A stretch of 11,649 nt of DNA, from the NCBI GenBank assembly GCA_022451765.1, contig JAKUNY010000037.1, positions 1-11,649 of the forward strand, in the 5' to 3' direction. The translations under genes and the position numbers were made by a program. Position 1 is the first letter of the stretch; the number at the start of each line of letters is the position of its first letter. The DNA comes from Candidatus Poseidoniaceae archaeon (GTDB taxonomy: Archaea > Thermoplasmatota > Poseidoniia > Poseidoniales > Poseidoniaceae). Of the stretch, positions 1 through 6,851 are shown piece by piece. The notes under the pieces are model-generated. The model saw nothing but the letters and a program-made list of their open reading frames with translations. It had not been told where the DNA came from and did no database searches.

Positions 1-1
1 T

Positions 2-133
2 GTTGATGACATGTTTGGTTCAGATGAAGATGAAGTGGTCGAAGAACAACAGATTGTCGAGGATATGCCAGAACCCGAACCGCTCGATGATGACGACGAC
101 GATGACGACGATATCGATGCTTTGTTCGCCTGA
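2..133 (+). CDS. C-terminal end of an acidic protein, possibly translation initiation factor aIF1A (partial)
   Basis: The reading frame beginning at base 2 is open from the window edge to a TGA at 131-133 and encodes 43 residues. They are strongly acidic and end with nine consecutive aspartates followed by IDALFA. Only the tail is visible, so no domain can be assigned from the sequence. The next gene, 54 bases downstream on the same strand, is RIO1. In many archaea RIO1 directly follows the gene for aIF1A and is near a KH-domain Pno1-like gene, and both RIO1 and that KH gene are here. The tail also resembles the acidic end of eukaryotic eIF1A, which finishes in DIDDI and binds eIF5B. The aIF1A identity is therefore an inference from gene order and tail character. 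It could be any acidic protein. Low-complexity aspartate codons make this stretch hard to judge, but the frame and the stop are clear. Confidence 0.55.
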   Translation, partial: VDDMFGSDEDEVVEEQQIVEDMPEPEPLDDDDDDDDDIDALFA

Positions 134-174
134 AAGGCAAAGGATTGAAGTCCATGGAATACAAACAAACGGTC

Positions 175-180
175 GAGGGG
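175..180 (+). promoter_or_regulatory. Shine-Dalgarno-like site of the RIO1 gene
   Basis: The bases GAGGGG lie seven nucleotides before the ATG at 188, a normal spacing for an archaeal ribosome binding site. This supports 188 as the RIO1 start. The nearby ATG at 154 is in another frame. Confidence 0.6.
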
Positions 181-187
181 TTTTGGC

Positions 188-1183
188 ATGGCACGTTCTG
201 GCGATGACTGGGATGAGTTAACCGAACGTACTCGCCAACGTAAGCAGACACGTCGCAAGCGAGGGCGACGTCAACGTTCGAAGGAAGAGCAAGCCGACGA
301 TGATCATGATAACCGGCACACTTCGAAATTCATCTCAGATCTTGCAAAAAAAGACAGTCAGTACAACTGGATGAAAGAAGAAAAGAACAAACGAATGTTC
401 AAGAAAATCGAAAACCGCATACAAGGCGCAATGGGGACAGGTACCTATGACTGGGTAGATCGTCGTGTCTTTGATCAGGTATTCGACCGATTAACGCTCA
501 TGTCGCTGTTCAAATTGATGAACGCTGGGGCGTTGGATACGCTTGATTTCCCAGTTGCGCGCGGTAAAGAAGCCCACGTTTTCCACGGTACGAACATCGA
601 AGGAAAAAGTGTGGCAGTGAAAATTTTTCATACTTCAAATGCAGTATTCAAGAATCTGATGCAATACATTGAGGGCGATCCAAGATTCGGTGGCCTCCGC
701 CGACGTCATCGTGATCTTGTTGATATATGGGTTCGAAAAGAACACCGCAACCTCATGCGACTCCATAGATGGGGTCTTCCTGTACCTCAGCCTTTGGCTA
801 TACACAAAAACGTCTTGGTCATGGATTACCTTGGTACAGAATCGCAACCATCTCCAAAATTACGGGATGTCGTAATTGAAAATCCTCAGGCTGTTTACAA
901 CGAGATGCTCGAATTTCTTGCTGTTTCTTGGCAAAAAGCTGAGCTTGTCCATGGCGATTTTTCACCGTTTAACATTCTCTGGCATGGAAACGCTCCAGTC
1001 GTAATTGACGTAGGCCAAGGTGTGGTTCAGAATCACCCCAAGGCCAAGGAATTTCTCGTACGAGATGTAACACGTCTTGTTGAGTGGGCCAACAAAAACG
1101 GAATCACTGTGGAACTTGCAGATGCGATGTACGACGTTCTTGAGATGGATCTAACACATGTCGAAGAACGTGAAGAGGAGTAA
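188..1183 (+). CDS. rio1: RIO1-family atypical serine/threonine protein kinase
   Basis: This is a RIO1 kinase/ATPase of 331 residues, expected to act in the cytoplasm late in small-subunit ribosome maturation. Visible motifs are a RIO-type nucleotide-binding loop ARGKEAHVF (124-132), the ATP-anchoring lysine K145 in AVKIFHTS, the catalytic loop LVHGDFSPFN with D257 and N262, and the metal-binding D274 in VVIDVGQGV. The stretch QNHPKAKEFLVRDV (281-294) is typical of RIO1 rather than RIO2, and no RIO2-type N-terminal winged helix is visible. Residues 13-34 are very basic, while the last residues are glutamate-rich. The loop reads A-R-G-K where RIO1 enzymes usually have S-T-G-K, a modest deviation. 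A KH/Pno1-like gene, another small-subunit assembly factor, lies immediately downstream but in the opposite direction. The family assignment is very secure; the cellular role is carried over from the family. Confidence 0.96.
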   Translation: MARSGDDWDELTERTRQRKQTRRKRGRRQRSKEEQADDDHDNRHTSKFISDLAKKDSQYNWMKEEKNKRMFKKIENRIQGAMGTGTYDWVDRRVFDQVFDRLTLMSLFKLMNAGALDTLDFPVARGKEAHVFHGTNIEGKSVAVKIFHTSNAVFKNLMQYIEGDPRFGGLRRRHRDLVDIWVRKEHRNLMRLHRWGLPVPQPLAIHKNVLVMDYLGTESQPSPKLRDVVIENPQAVYNEMLEFLAVSWQKAELVHGDFSPFNILWHGNAPVVIDVGQGVVQNHPKAKEFLVRDVTRLVEWANKNGITVELADAMYDVLEMDLTHVEEREEE

Positions 1184-1201
1184 TTCACTCTTCTTCCCAC
1201 G
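1169..1201. repeat. Inverted repeat spanning the convergent stop codons of RIO1 and the KH gene
   Basis: Bases 1172-1181 pair with 1187-1196 over ten positions (one G-T), leaving a five-base loop AATTC. Three more pairs (1169-1171 with 1199-1201) follow after a two-base bulge. The stem contains the last codons of both genes. Because RIO1 ends in EEE and the KH protein also ends in EEE, facing GAA/GAG runs produce part of this symmetry by themselves. It may act as a 3'-end hairpin for both mRNAs, but no T-rich tract typical of archaeal termination follows. Confidence 0.5.
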
Positions 1202-1928
1202 TGACTGACTCGTCTTCTGCCATTTCCATCATCGCTTCGACCGCTTCATCATCCTGCGGATCGATTTGGCTCGCTCTTAGTCGTCGTCCTCGGCGTTCGG
1301 AGATGTCTGCAAGTCCTGGTACTAGCCCATCAAATCCGTCTGACTTTCTTTCATCCTGACGTGTTTCGATGTATTCAAGGGATCGATTATCCACCTTCAT
1401 TCGTTTGCGGCTCCGCTCCAAGAATGCGAGTACACTGCCGTGCTCTGAGCCACCTGCAATCATTTCAATAGCTTGTCGAGCCAATCCAAGGCCGTCAGCA
1501 TCTCCAACCAAAACTACCGTCGATTTGTAAATTGTAATCTCAACATCGGTGAGGTTCTCAATCAAACGTCGAATCTTCCCTTGGCTTCCAATAATACGGG
1601 CACGAATCCGCCGTTGTTGATGAGATCGCTTACCAACGAAATCTTTCAAATCAACCATTTCAAAGAAATTGCCGTCTTCAAGCAACCGAATTGCAGCATT
1701 TGGTGCCATCCCTCGTCCAATCGCTTTGATTACATCCGGGAATTTCATTGCTTTGATTGGGTCGTAAGAACCAGGTTCTCCCCATACAACCTCGACATCA
1801 CCGGATTCAGAATCAATGTGGAATTCTTTGGACCCTGATGCTTCCCGGAGTGCTTTTGCTGTCACTCCTTTTGAGCCGATGAGGACAGCAATTCTGTCCT
1901 TGGGGATACGTGGCAACCCTTGTCGCAT
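1185..1928 (-). CDS. Archaeal Pno1/Dim2-like protein with two KH domains
   Basis: This is a 247-residue RNA-binding protein of the archaeal KH family related to eukaryotic Pno1/Dim2, which binds the 3' end of small-subunit rRNA and assists the Nob1 endonuclease. The first KH domain has its GXXG loop at residues 18-21 (GSKG in IPKDRIAVLIGSKG). The second has GSQG at 114-117, followed by a beta strand ITIYKSTVVLVG (131-142) and a helix with ARQAIEMI. The core ends near residue 178 (ERSRKRMK). A further tail of about 70 residues is basic near RRGRRLR and then acidic up to the stop, longer than the compact archaeal form. The ATG at 1928 is 26 bases after the end of the upstream secreted-protein gene, without a strong ribosome binding site. 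The convergent position opposite RIO1 differs from the co-directional order seen in many archaea. The family call is firm; the role is inherited from homologues. Confidence 0.92.
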   Translation of the reverse strand: MRQGLPRIPKDRIAVLIGSKGVTAKALREASGSKEFHIDSESGDVEVVWGEPGSYDPIKAMKFPDVIKAIGRGMAPNAAIRLLEDGNFFEMVDLKDFVGKRSHQQRRIRARIIGSQGKIRRLIENLTDVEITIYKSTVVLVGDADGLGLARQAIEMIAGGSEHGSVLAFLERSRKRMKVDNRSLEYIETRQDERKSDGFDGLVPGLADISERRGRRLRASQIDPQDDEAVEAMMEMAEDESVTWEEE

Positions 1929-1954
1929 GTATCAATGCCACTCGCCACTCTTTT

Positions 1955-3787
1955 TCAATCTCGTTGTTGGAGCAACGCAACAACGAATCCAACAAAAATC
2001 AACGCACTAAGTGTCGGTGCAAACGATGGAACAAGACCCGGACTCGATACATCTGCACCGGTAACGACCATGTAATGATCGTTGTTGATTTCGCTGTTTT
2101 CGTCGATTACGTTTGTTGGATCAATTCGAACACGTAGATCATATTGGCCACTGTTTGGAACTGTGTACGACCATTCAATGATTTCGACACCATCACCAAG
2201 AGAGCCTGCAGGTAATGTTTGGACGTTCATTACCGTCCACTGGGTTGTTGCACTGCGATCAGCAGGAGCGGCTTCCAGACTGACGACAACCGCACCAGCA
2301 TACACTTGATTTGATCTCAATTCTCCAGTGATGGCGACATTTCCGAAGGTCTCACCTGGACGTACCACTAGACGGTCGACATCTGTTGCTGTCGTATTCC
2401 AAGAAAGGTCCAGCCCGGGCATGACTTGAAACGCTTGAGCCTCCGTTGTTTCAGTGTTGCCAGCCTCATCTGCAATCGTTGCCCGCAGCATGAGGTATTG
2501 ACGAGATTTCGTTGCCCAATTGGCCATAGCCAATCCACGGTCGAGTCCGGAACCTGGCAGTTCCAACCATTGGCCCGAGAGGTCAGGTGTTTGCCCTACG
2601 CCGTTGCTATCAAATCCATACTGCAATGATACAGAACTGAGATCGATACCTGACAAGAGATCGTACGTTGAGTAGGAAATATTTGCAGTTCCAATCAGAT
2701 CTGTGGTTAACGCATCCACAGTCCACCCAACAAGTTCCGGCATTGAGGTATCGACGCGAATCGTTTCAGAGATTGTGTTCCCTATGTTTCCAACACGATC
2801 CGTTGCTCGAAGAGAGATTGTATGGTTGCCTTCGCTCAGGTCAATGGTGTGGGAATTGCTCGACAACGACGTCCATGTACCCCCATCGATCTGTAATTCG
2901 ACATAATCAACACCACTTCCTGACCCATCGTTTGCCGCATCAAGTATTCCATCCACTATCACGGACGTTGATGATTGCCATGAAGCCCCGTTTCCAATTG
3001 CTACGGCACCCATTGTTGGCCCGCTTCGGTCAATACCGATAAAAATCGTTTCAGAGCTGCTCAATCCTGAATTATCGAAGACCGTTAGTCGAGGATTCCA
3101 GGTTCCTTCGGAAAACGCGCCAGTACTCCAGTCCCAGCCGTATGCCAAAGAGGTTGGACCATCCGAAGCAGGAGTCCCTGGGCCGGGTACATTTTGCAAG
3201 GAGGCTCGATCAAAATCATCATCTGAAATACCGTATCTGAATTCGATTGTTCCGGTTTGACTGACATTGAACCAAGCCCGATCGGTGCTGCTTGCACCAG
3301 TCCCAATATCGGGTGAAAGGGCAGTAAAAGCCGTGATTTCAGGAATGTGATTATCGATTGTAAACTCGTCACTTGTTGTTGTGGTTGCATCATTCATATC
3401 TGAATCCCATCCGCTGGCGCGAAGTGTATACGTGCCGTTGGTGTACGAGGTTGAGTCAAAATTGAACAACCAAGGAGACCCAGTGAGGTTGGTCAGCACT
3501 GAGTAGGGGCCTCCAACCACTGCGATTTCGACCAAAATAGAGTCGATGGTACCTGTGCCAGATAAACTGAATGTGATGGTCTTCAAACCAGTAACAGATT
3601 CGTCTTCACCGGGCCCATTTGAGAACACGATGTTCACGGCGGATGTGTTATACGATTTCGCATCCAGATCGAGGTGAGTCGCCATTGGCGGTGAAAATGA
3701 GAGCATGGAGAGAAGGAGGAAGGCAACGAGGCTTACTGCAACAGCCTTCCCTCCCATGGTCTTCCTAGATATGCGACCATCCTTCAA
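1955..3787 (-). CDS. Secreted, membrane-anchored Ig/CARDB-like surface protein
   Basis: The product, up to 610 residues, is probably exported and held on the cell surface. A charged N-terminus is followed by a hydrophobic segment at about 14-30 and a likely signal-peptidase region near SPPMA. The body is rich in Ser, Thr, Gly and Asn and consists of repeated beta-sandwich segments, with recurring phrases such as VDYVELQIDGGTW and HTISLRATDRVGN that resemble bacterial and archaeal Ig-like domains. Residues from about 460 to 577 look like a CARDB domain, ending YDLRVRIDPTNVIDENSEIN. A hydrophobic stretch (about 590-606, APTLSALIFVGFVVAL) and a short polar end form a C-terminal anchor, resembling archaeal sorting-type tails though without a clear PGF motif. 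The longest frame starts at a TTG (3787). The ATG at 3757, preceded by AGGAAG, is an equally good start. The protein is divergent from the other CARDB protein, and its ligand is unknown. Confidence 0.85.
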   Translation of the reverse strand: MKDGRISRKTMGGKAVAVSLVAFLLLSMLSFSPPMATHLDLDAKSYNTSAVNIVFSNGPGEDESVTGLKTITFSLSGTGTIDSILVEIAVVGGPYSVLTNLTGSPWLFNFDSTSYTNGTYTLRASGWDSDMNDATTTTSDEFTIDNHIPEITAFTALSPDIGTGASSTDRAWFNVSQTGTIEFRYGISDDDFDRASLQNVPGPGTPASDGPTSLAYGWDWSTGAFSEGTWNPRLTVFDNSGLSSSETIFIGIDRSGPTMGAVAIGNGASWQSSTSVIVDGILDAANDGSGSGVDYVELQIDGGTWTSLSSNSHTIDLSEGNHTISLRATDRVGNIGNTISETIRVDTSMPELVGWTVDALTTDLIGTANISYSTYDLLSGIDLSSVSLQYGFDSNGVGQTPDLSGQWLELPGSGLDRGLAMANWATKSRQYLMLRATIADEAGNTETTEAQAFQVMPGLDLSWNTTATDVDRLVVRPGETFGNVAITGELRSNQVYAGAVVVSLEAAPADRSATTQWTVMNVQTLPAGSLGDGVEIIEWSYTVPNSGQYDLRVRIDPTNVIDENSEINNDHYMVVTGADVSSPGLVPSFAPTLSALIFVGFVVALLQQRD

Positions 3788-3873
3788 ATCTCCCCTTCTT
3801 CCATGCGAATTACCTCGGTCTTGCGTGATTCTGACCAGATGGGTTCAAGTGCTTCGCATGTCGTCGAAATACC
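3788..3873. promoter_or_regulatory. Divergent promoter region of two surface-protein genes
   Basis: These 86 bases separate the starts of two divergently transcribed surface proteins and must carry both promoters or one shared control region. On the minus strand an AT-rich patch, GTAATTCG (3807-3814), is roughly one TATA-box distance from 3785, which would leave a short leader before the ATG at 3757. No clear box is visible for the plus-strand gene, and no ribosome binding site precedes its ATG at 3874. The placement is certain; the individual elements are guesses. Confidence 0.35.
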
Positions 3874-6543
3874 ATGGCGAGAGGCGCATATGCTGTGTGT
3901 TGTGTTCTTCTTGTGCTGGCATCCGTACCGATTGCTTCTGCAAATTCATACGATAGCAACGGAGTGCAGGCCTCAAGTTCTACACTAAGCATTCTACCAG
4001 CAAGCCCGACCGAGGGCGGTTCAATCACGGGTTCGCTGACGCTTCAAAATACGAATTCTCAGCTTGCGGCCAACGTTGAATATTCGTTTTACGCAAACGC
4101 TATCTCGCCAAGCACACGTCTATTGACCTCAACTGTCAACATTCTTGCCGATGATTTCACCACAGTATCTGCGACATGGGATGGTTTAGCTGAGGGTGAA
4201 AACAAGTTATGGGTTAGCTATTCATACAACAACGGGCCGACGCAAGAATTCTACCATTCCTTCACAGTACAAGGTTTGCCGAGCCTTTACATCGCAGAAT
4301 CAACAATGACGCCATCCTCCGGTATTCATTCTGGTGATACTGTGGGACTCAGCACCAAGATTGCCAACATCGGCAGCGTCGATGCTGCTGCTTCTCATCT
4401 TGAAATCCGATTCCCAGGTTCAATGAGCGATGTTGAACTTCCAACCGACTCCATTGCTGCAGGTGCTGAGACATGGGTGAATACAACCTTCGTAGCACCA
4501 TCAACTGGAACCTATCAGATTGAAATCACGCCAGATGTTCGAGACGAAATCCAAGAATCCTCAGAACAAGGCAAATCCGTATTCATCGACCTCATTGTCG
4601 AGCCTCGCATGGATTTGTCGCACAATGGTGAACTGACTATTACGGAAACACCTGGCTCTCTGATTGGTCCTTGGACTGTTTCTGGCACTTTGGCGCGTGA
4701 GGCCGGTGAAGGAACAACAACAGTCCCAATGGTTTTGCAATTCCGAGAGGGTGCCTCAGTCATCCGCTCCTTGCAATCGTTCGACGTACAAATCTCCGGA
4801 ACAGGGTACAGCACTCAATCATGGTCAACAACCGTTGAGAGTACCGATATCGCCGGAATGCCGACAGGGCAGTATACCCTAGTGGCTGTTATCGATCCAT
4901 TCACATCGGGCTCTTTTACACAAGAGAGCATCGAGAATGATGAGCTCATTGCAACGTTTAGTCTCCCCGAAATCCCCGACGTATTCGTTGATCCTCTGGC
5001 TCTTGCGAACCGTTCAACAGTAGCAGCAGGAGAGCTTGTTGACTGGTCGATGACAGCAACAAATACAGGGGACGTATCTGTTTCAGGAACGTTCCTGTAC
5101 ACTTGGGAGGGTCAAACATTTGAGTCTCCACTCATCGTTCTCACTTCAGGTCAGACCTACACGTATACAACGTCTCATGGAACTGCACTGGGACAGCACA
5201 CAGCAAACATCAATGTGCAGTGGAAAGTTTCGACAAATTCCTATGATCGAGTTCCGACCAACAGCGTCGCTACTGGAAACGTATTGGTTGAAGCGAATCT
5301 TCAATTGGATTGGGATGCAGACTCAATGATGTTGCTCGATGAGGAAGGTGAAGCAGCAACGTTCCCTCTCGAATCGGGTGAAGAGTACACCATGACCTTG
5401 GATGTTCGATCCACTCGTGGTACTGGAGACATCACTTTCACTTGCAAAAATAGCCAAACAACGTGGTCCTCAACGAATGTAATTATTGAAAACCCAGGTG
5501 ATCGAGAAGAGGTTTCATGCACCTTTACCGCCTCTGGAAAGATGTCGATTGTTCAGTTAATTCCATCCGATCCGATGATTGTGAGTACATTTGAGCGTTC
5601 ATTCTCTACTGCAATGGTTGATGGAAACACTGCCAATGGCGGGGACAGCGATGGAACCGGCACTGCAATTCTCATGCTTTTCGGTGCGCTTGCTCTCATC
5701 GGTGTTTTGGTTGGTGCTATTCTCCTGACTCGTGAGCGAGAGGAAGAAGTCGAACGTGATATTTTCAACTATTGTCCTGCTTGCGACGGTGAACTTGAGG
5801 GTCATGAAGATCGATGCCCGCATTGTTCGTTCAATCTACGGAAAGCACGATCGCAATTCCACGATTGTCATGCATGCGGTGAATCGATTCCCGACCTGAT
5901 GGAAAACTGTCCGTATTGTGGTACTGAGCAAGATGTTTCCTCGTTTTTCGAACGCAGAGAGCGTCGTGTTCGTGATGTTCCAAAAGAGAAAGAAGTTGTT
6001 GCGTTACCTGAAGAGGATGAAAATGAGATTGTTAGTGGTTCAGAGGACTTTGCTGATGCAGTGAAAGAATTTGGTTATGATGAATCGAACCTCGAGGACG
6101 AATGGGATGAGAACGTTGTCGCTGCTGAGGAAGAAGTTACCGCAGCCTACGATTTGCGAAACGCAGATGAAATCGCAATGGAAGACATGACCGAAGAGGA
6201 AATCGAAGAAATGCAAAACCAAGTTGTTCCAACCTTGAAGACGGTTCAAGAATCCTTTGAAGGCCATGACCTAGATGCCTTCTTGCCATCAAAGGACAAG
6301 ATGAAATCGCTCAAAGACGATGGAGAGGACAGAGACGGAGCTGCTTGGACGACGCTATCCGCCAGCGATGCCGATATACGTAGCGACTTGTTTGAGTTGA
6401 CGGGTGAGGAAGGCGTTATGCCTGGGGAGAAGGTTGTTGTTGGAATGGGCCTTACAGACAGTTCACTCGCTGGAAATGAGATTACTGAAGCGAGTGCGGA
6501 CTTTGCTTTTGAGGATGATACTGAATTACCATTCACTGTCTAA
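3874..6543 (+). CDS. Single-pass surface protein with CARDB-like ectodomain and cytoplasmic zinc-ribbon tail
   Basis: This 889-residue protein starts with a signal peptide (about 4-23, ending VPIASA). Beta-sandwich, CARDB-like repeats follow at about 37-132, 136-245, 246-372 and 375 onward. One transmembrane helix (597-618) is followed by a stop-transfer TREREEE. Two zinc ribbons follow, with cysteines 634/637/648/651 and 665/668/679/682, both spaced CxxC-x10-CxxC. The rest of the tail, to 889, is very acidic. The expected topology is ectodomain outside and zinc ribbons inside, suggesting a link between the cell surface and a cytoplasmic partner, but no known function is recognised. The ATG at 3874 gives a clean signal peptide and lacks a ribosome binding site. 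After the TAA (6541-6543) the same frame runs on to a third identical-type zinc ribbon, so this stop probably truncates a 941-residue ancestor. The gene is divergent from another CARDB-type protein and upstream of a lipoprotein. Confidence 0.9.
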   Translation: MARGAYAVCCVLLVLASVPIASANSYDSNGVQASSSTLSILPASPTEGGSITGSLTLQNTNSQLAANVEYSFYANAISPSTRLLTSTVNILADDFTTVSATWDGLAEGENKLWVSYSYNNGPTQEFYHSFTVQGLPSLYIAESTMTPSSGIHSGDTVGLSTKIANIGSVDAAASHLEIRFPGSMSDVELPTDSIAAGAETWVNTTFVAPSTGTYQIEITPDVRDEIQESSEQGKSVFIDLIVEPRMDLSHNGELTITETPGSLIGPWTVSGTLAREAGEGTTTVPMVLQFREGASVIRSLQSFDVQISGTGYSTQSWSTTVESTDIAGMPTGQYTLVAVIDPFTSGSFTQESIENDELIATFSLPEIPDVFVDPLALANRSTVAAGELVDWSMTATNTGDVSVSGTFLYTWEGQTFESPLIVLTSGQTYTYTTSHGTALGQHTANINVQWKVSTNSYDRVPTNSVATGNVLVEANLQLDWDADSMMLLDEEGEAATFPLESGEEYTMTLDVRSTRGTGDITFTCKNSQTTWSSTNVIIENPGDREEVSCTFTASGKMSIVQLIPSDPMIVSTFERSFSTAMVDGNTANGGDSDGTGTAILMLFGALALIGVLVGAILLTREREEEVERDIFNYCPACDGELEGHEDRCPHCSFNLRKARSQFHDCHACGESIPDLMENCPYCGTEQDVSSFFERRERRVRDVPKEKEVVALPEEDENEIVSGSEDFADAVKEFGYDESNLEDEWDENVVAAEEEVTAAYDLRNADEIAMEDMTEEEIEEMQNQVVPTLKTVQESFEGHDLDAFLPSKDKMKSLKDDGEDRDGAAWTTLSASDADIRSDLFELTGEEGVMPGEKVVVGMGLTDSSLAGNEITEASADFAFEDDTELPFTV

Positions 6544-6551
6544 GACAGTGA
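6533..6551. repeat. Perfect 8-bp inverted repeat with the TAA stop codon as its loop
   Basis: TCACTGTC (6533-6540) and GACAGTGA (6544-6551) are exact reverse complements, separated only by TAA (6541-6543), the in-frame stop of the surface-protein gene. The next outward pair (6532/6552) does not match. The following bases have no T tract, so it is not a typical terminator. It could be an mRNA structure or the footprint of a palindrome-templated mutation. Confidence 0.85.
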
Positions 6552-6699
6552 CAAGACTCCAACCGCAAAACCGCGTCGTCGACCTCGTCGGAAGCGAGCG
6601 TCGGAGCCTGAAGTCGAGACGGCAAATTGTGGTTCATGTGGTGCTATCGTACCTGCTGATGCAAAGGAATGCCCAACGTGTGGTGCAAAATTCGAGTGA
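6544..6699 (+). pseudogene. In-frame continuation past the stop: basic linker and third zinc ribbon
   Basis: Directly after the TAA of the surface-protein gene, the same frame stays open for 51 codons to a TGA at 6697-6699. It encodes a proline/arginine-rich linker (KPRRRPRRKR) followed by a zinc ribbon whose cysteines would be residues 919/922/933/936. The spacing CxxC-x10-CxxC is identical to that of the two ribbons upstream of the stop. The stretch has no in-frame ATG, GTG or TTG, so it cannot easily be translated on its own. It is best read as the original C-terminus of the 3874-6543 gene, lost by a nonsense change or reached only by readthrough. A base error in the sequence is also possible. 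That it is coding-derived is well supported by the cysteine pattern; which explanation holds cannot be settled here. Confidence 0.75.
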
Positions 6700-6787
6700 T
6701 GGATGCCTGTCAGCACTCATAGGGTTCGTCATCGCTTGCGCTCGGATTCATTGTTGCGTCACTCAGGCAATGTGTTTGAATCGCATC

Positions 6788-6816
6788 CCCCGTTTGAACA
6801 CTTCCCCACGACGGGG
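6788..6816. repeat. GC-rich inverted repeat upstream of the lipoprotein gene
   Basis: CCCCGT (6788-6793) pairs with ACGGGG (6811-6816) around a 17-base loop, followed by TGATTTTC with a short T run. It lies in the 152-base gap between the surface-protein remnant and the lipoprotein gene. It may end the upstream transcript or serve as an operator. The rest of this gap (6700-6787) shows no gene or RNA that I recognise. Confidence 0.35.
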
Positions 6817-6821
6817 TGATT

Positions 6822-6828
6822 TTCATAT
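6822..6828 (+). promoter_or_regulatory. Candidate TATA element for the lipoprotein gene
   Basis: TTCATAT is centred about 27 bases before the ATG at 6852, the normal distance from an archaeal TATA box to a transcription start. No ribosome binding site is visible before this ATG, so a leaderless or nearly leaderless transcript would fit. The match to a TATA consensus is weak. Confidence 0.3.
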
Positions 6829-6851
6829 CATTGAGTTGATTGGGTCTAACC

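Noticed and set aside
62..133. GAT/GAC tract as a trinucleotide repeat element
   Set aside because: It is in frame, encodes a continuous acidic tail and ends at a proper stop, so coding for aspartates explains it.
5599..5823. Minus-strand open frames within the surface-protein gene
   Set aside because: They lie wholly opposite a well-supported gene with clear domains and carry no signals of their own.
6700..6839. A tRNA gene in the gap before the lipoprotein
   Set aside because: No acceptor stem pairing and no arrangement of D, anticodon and T arms could be found; only one GC-rich stem is present.
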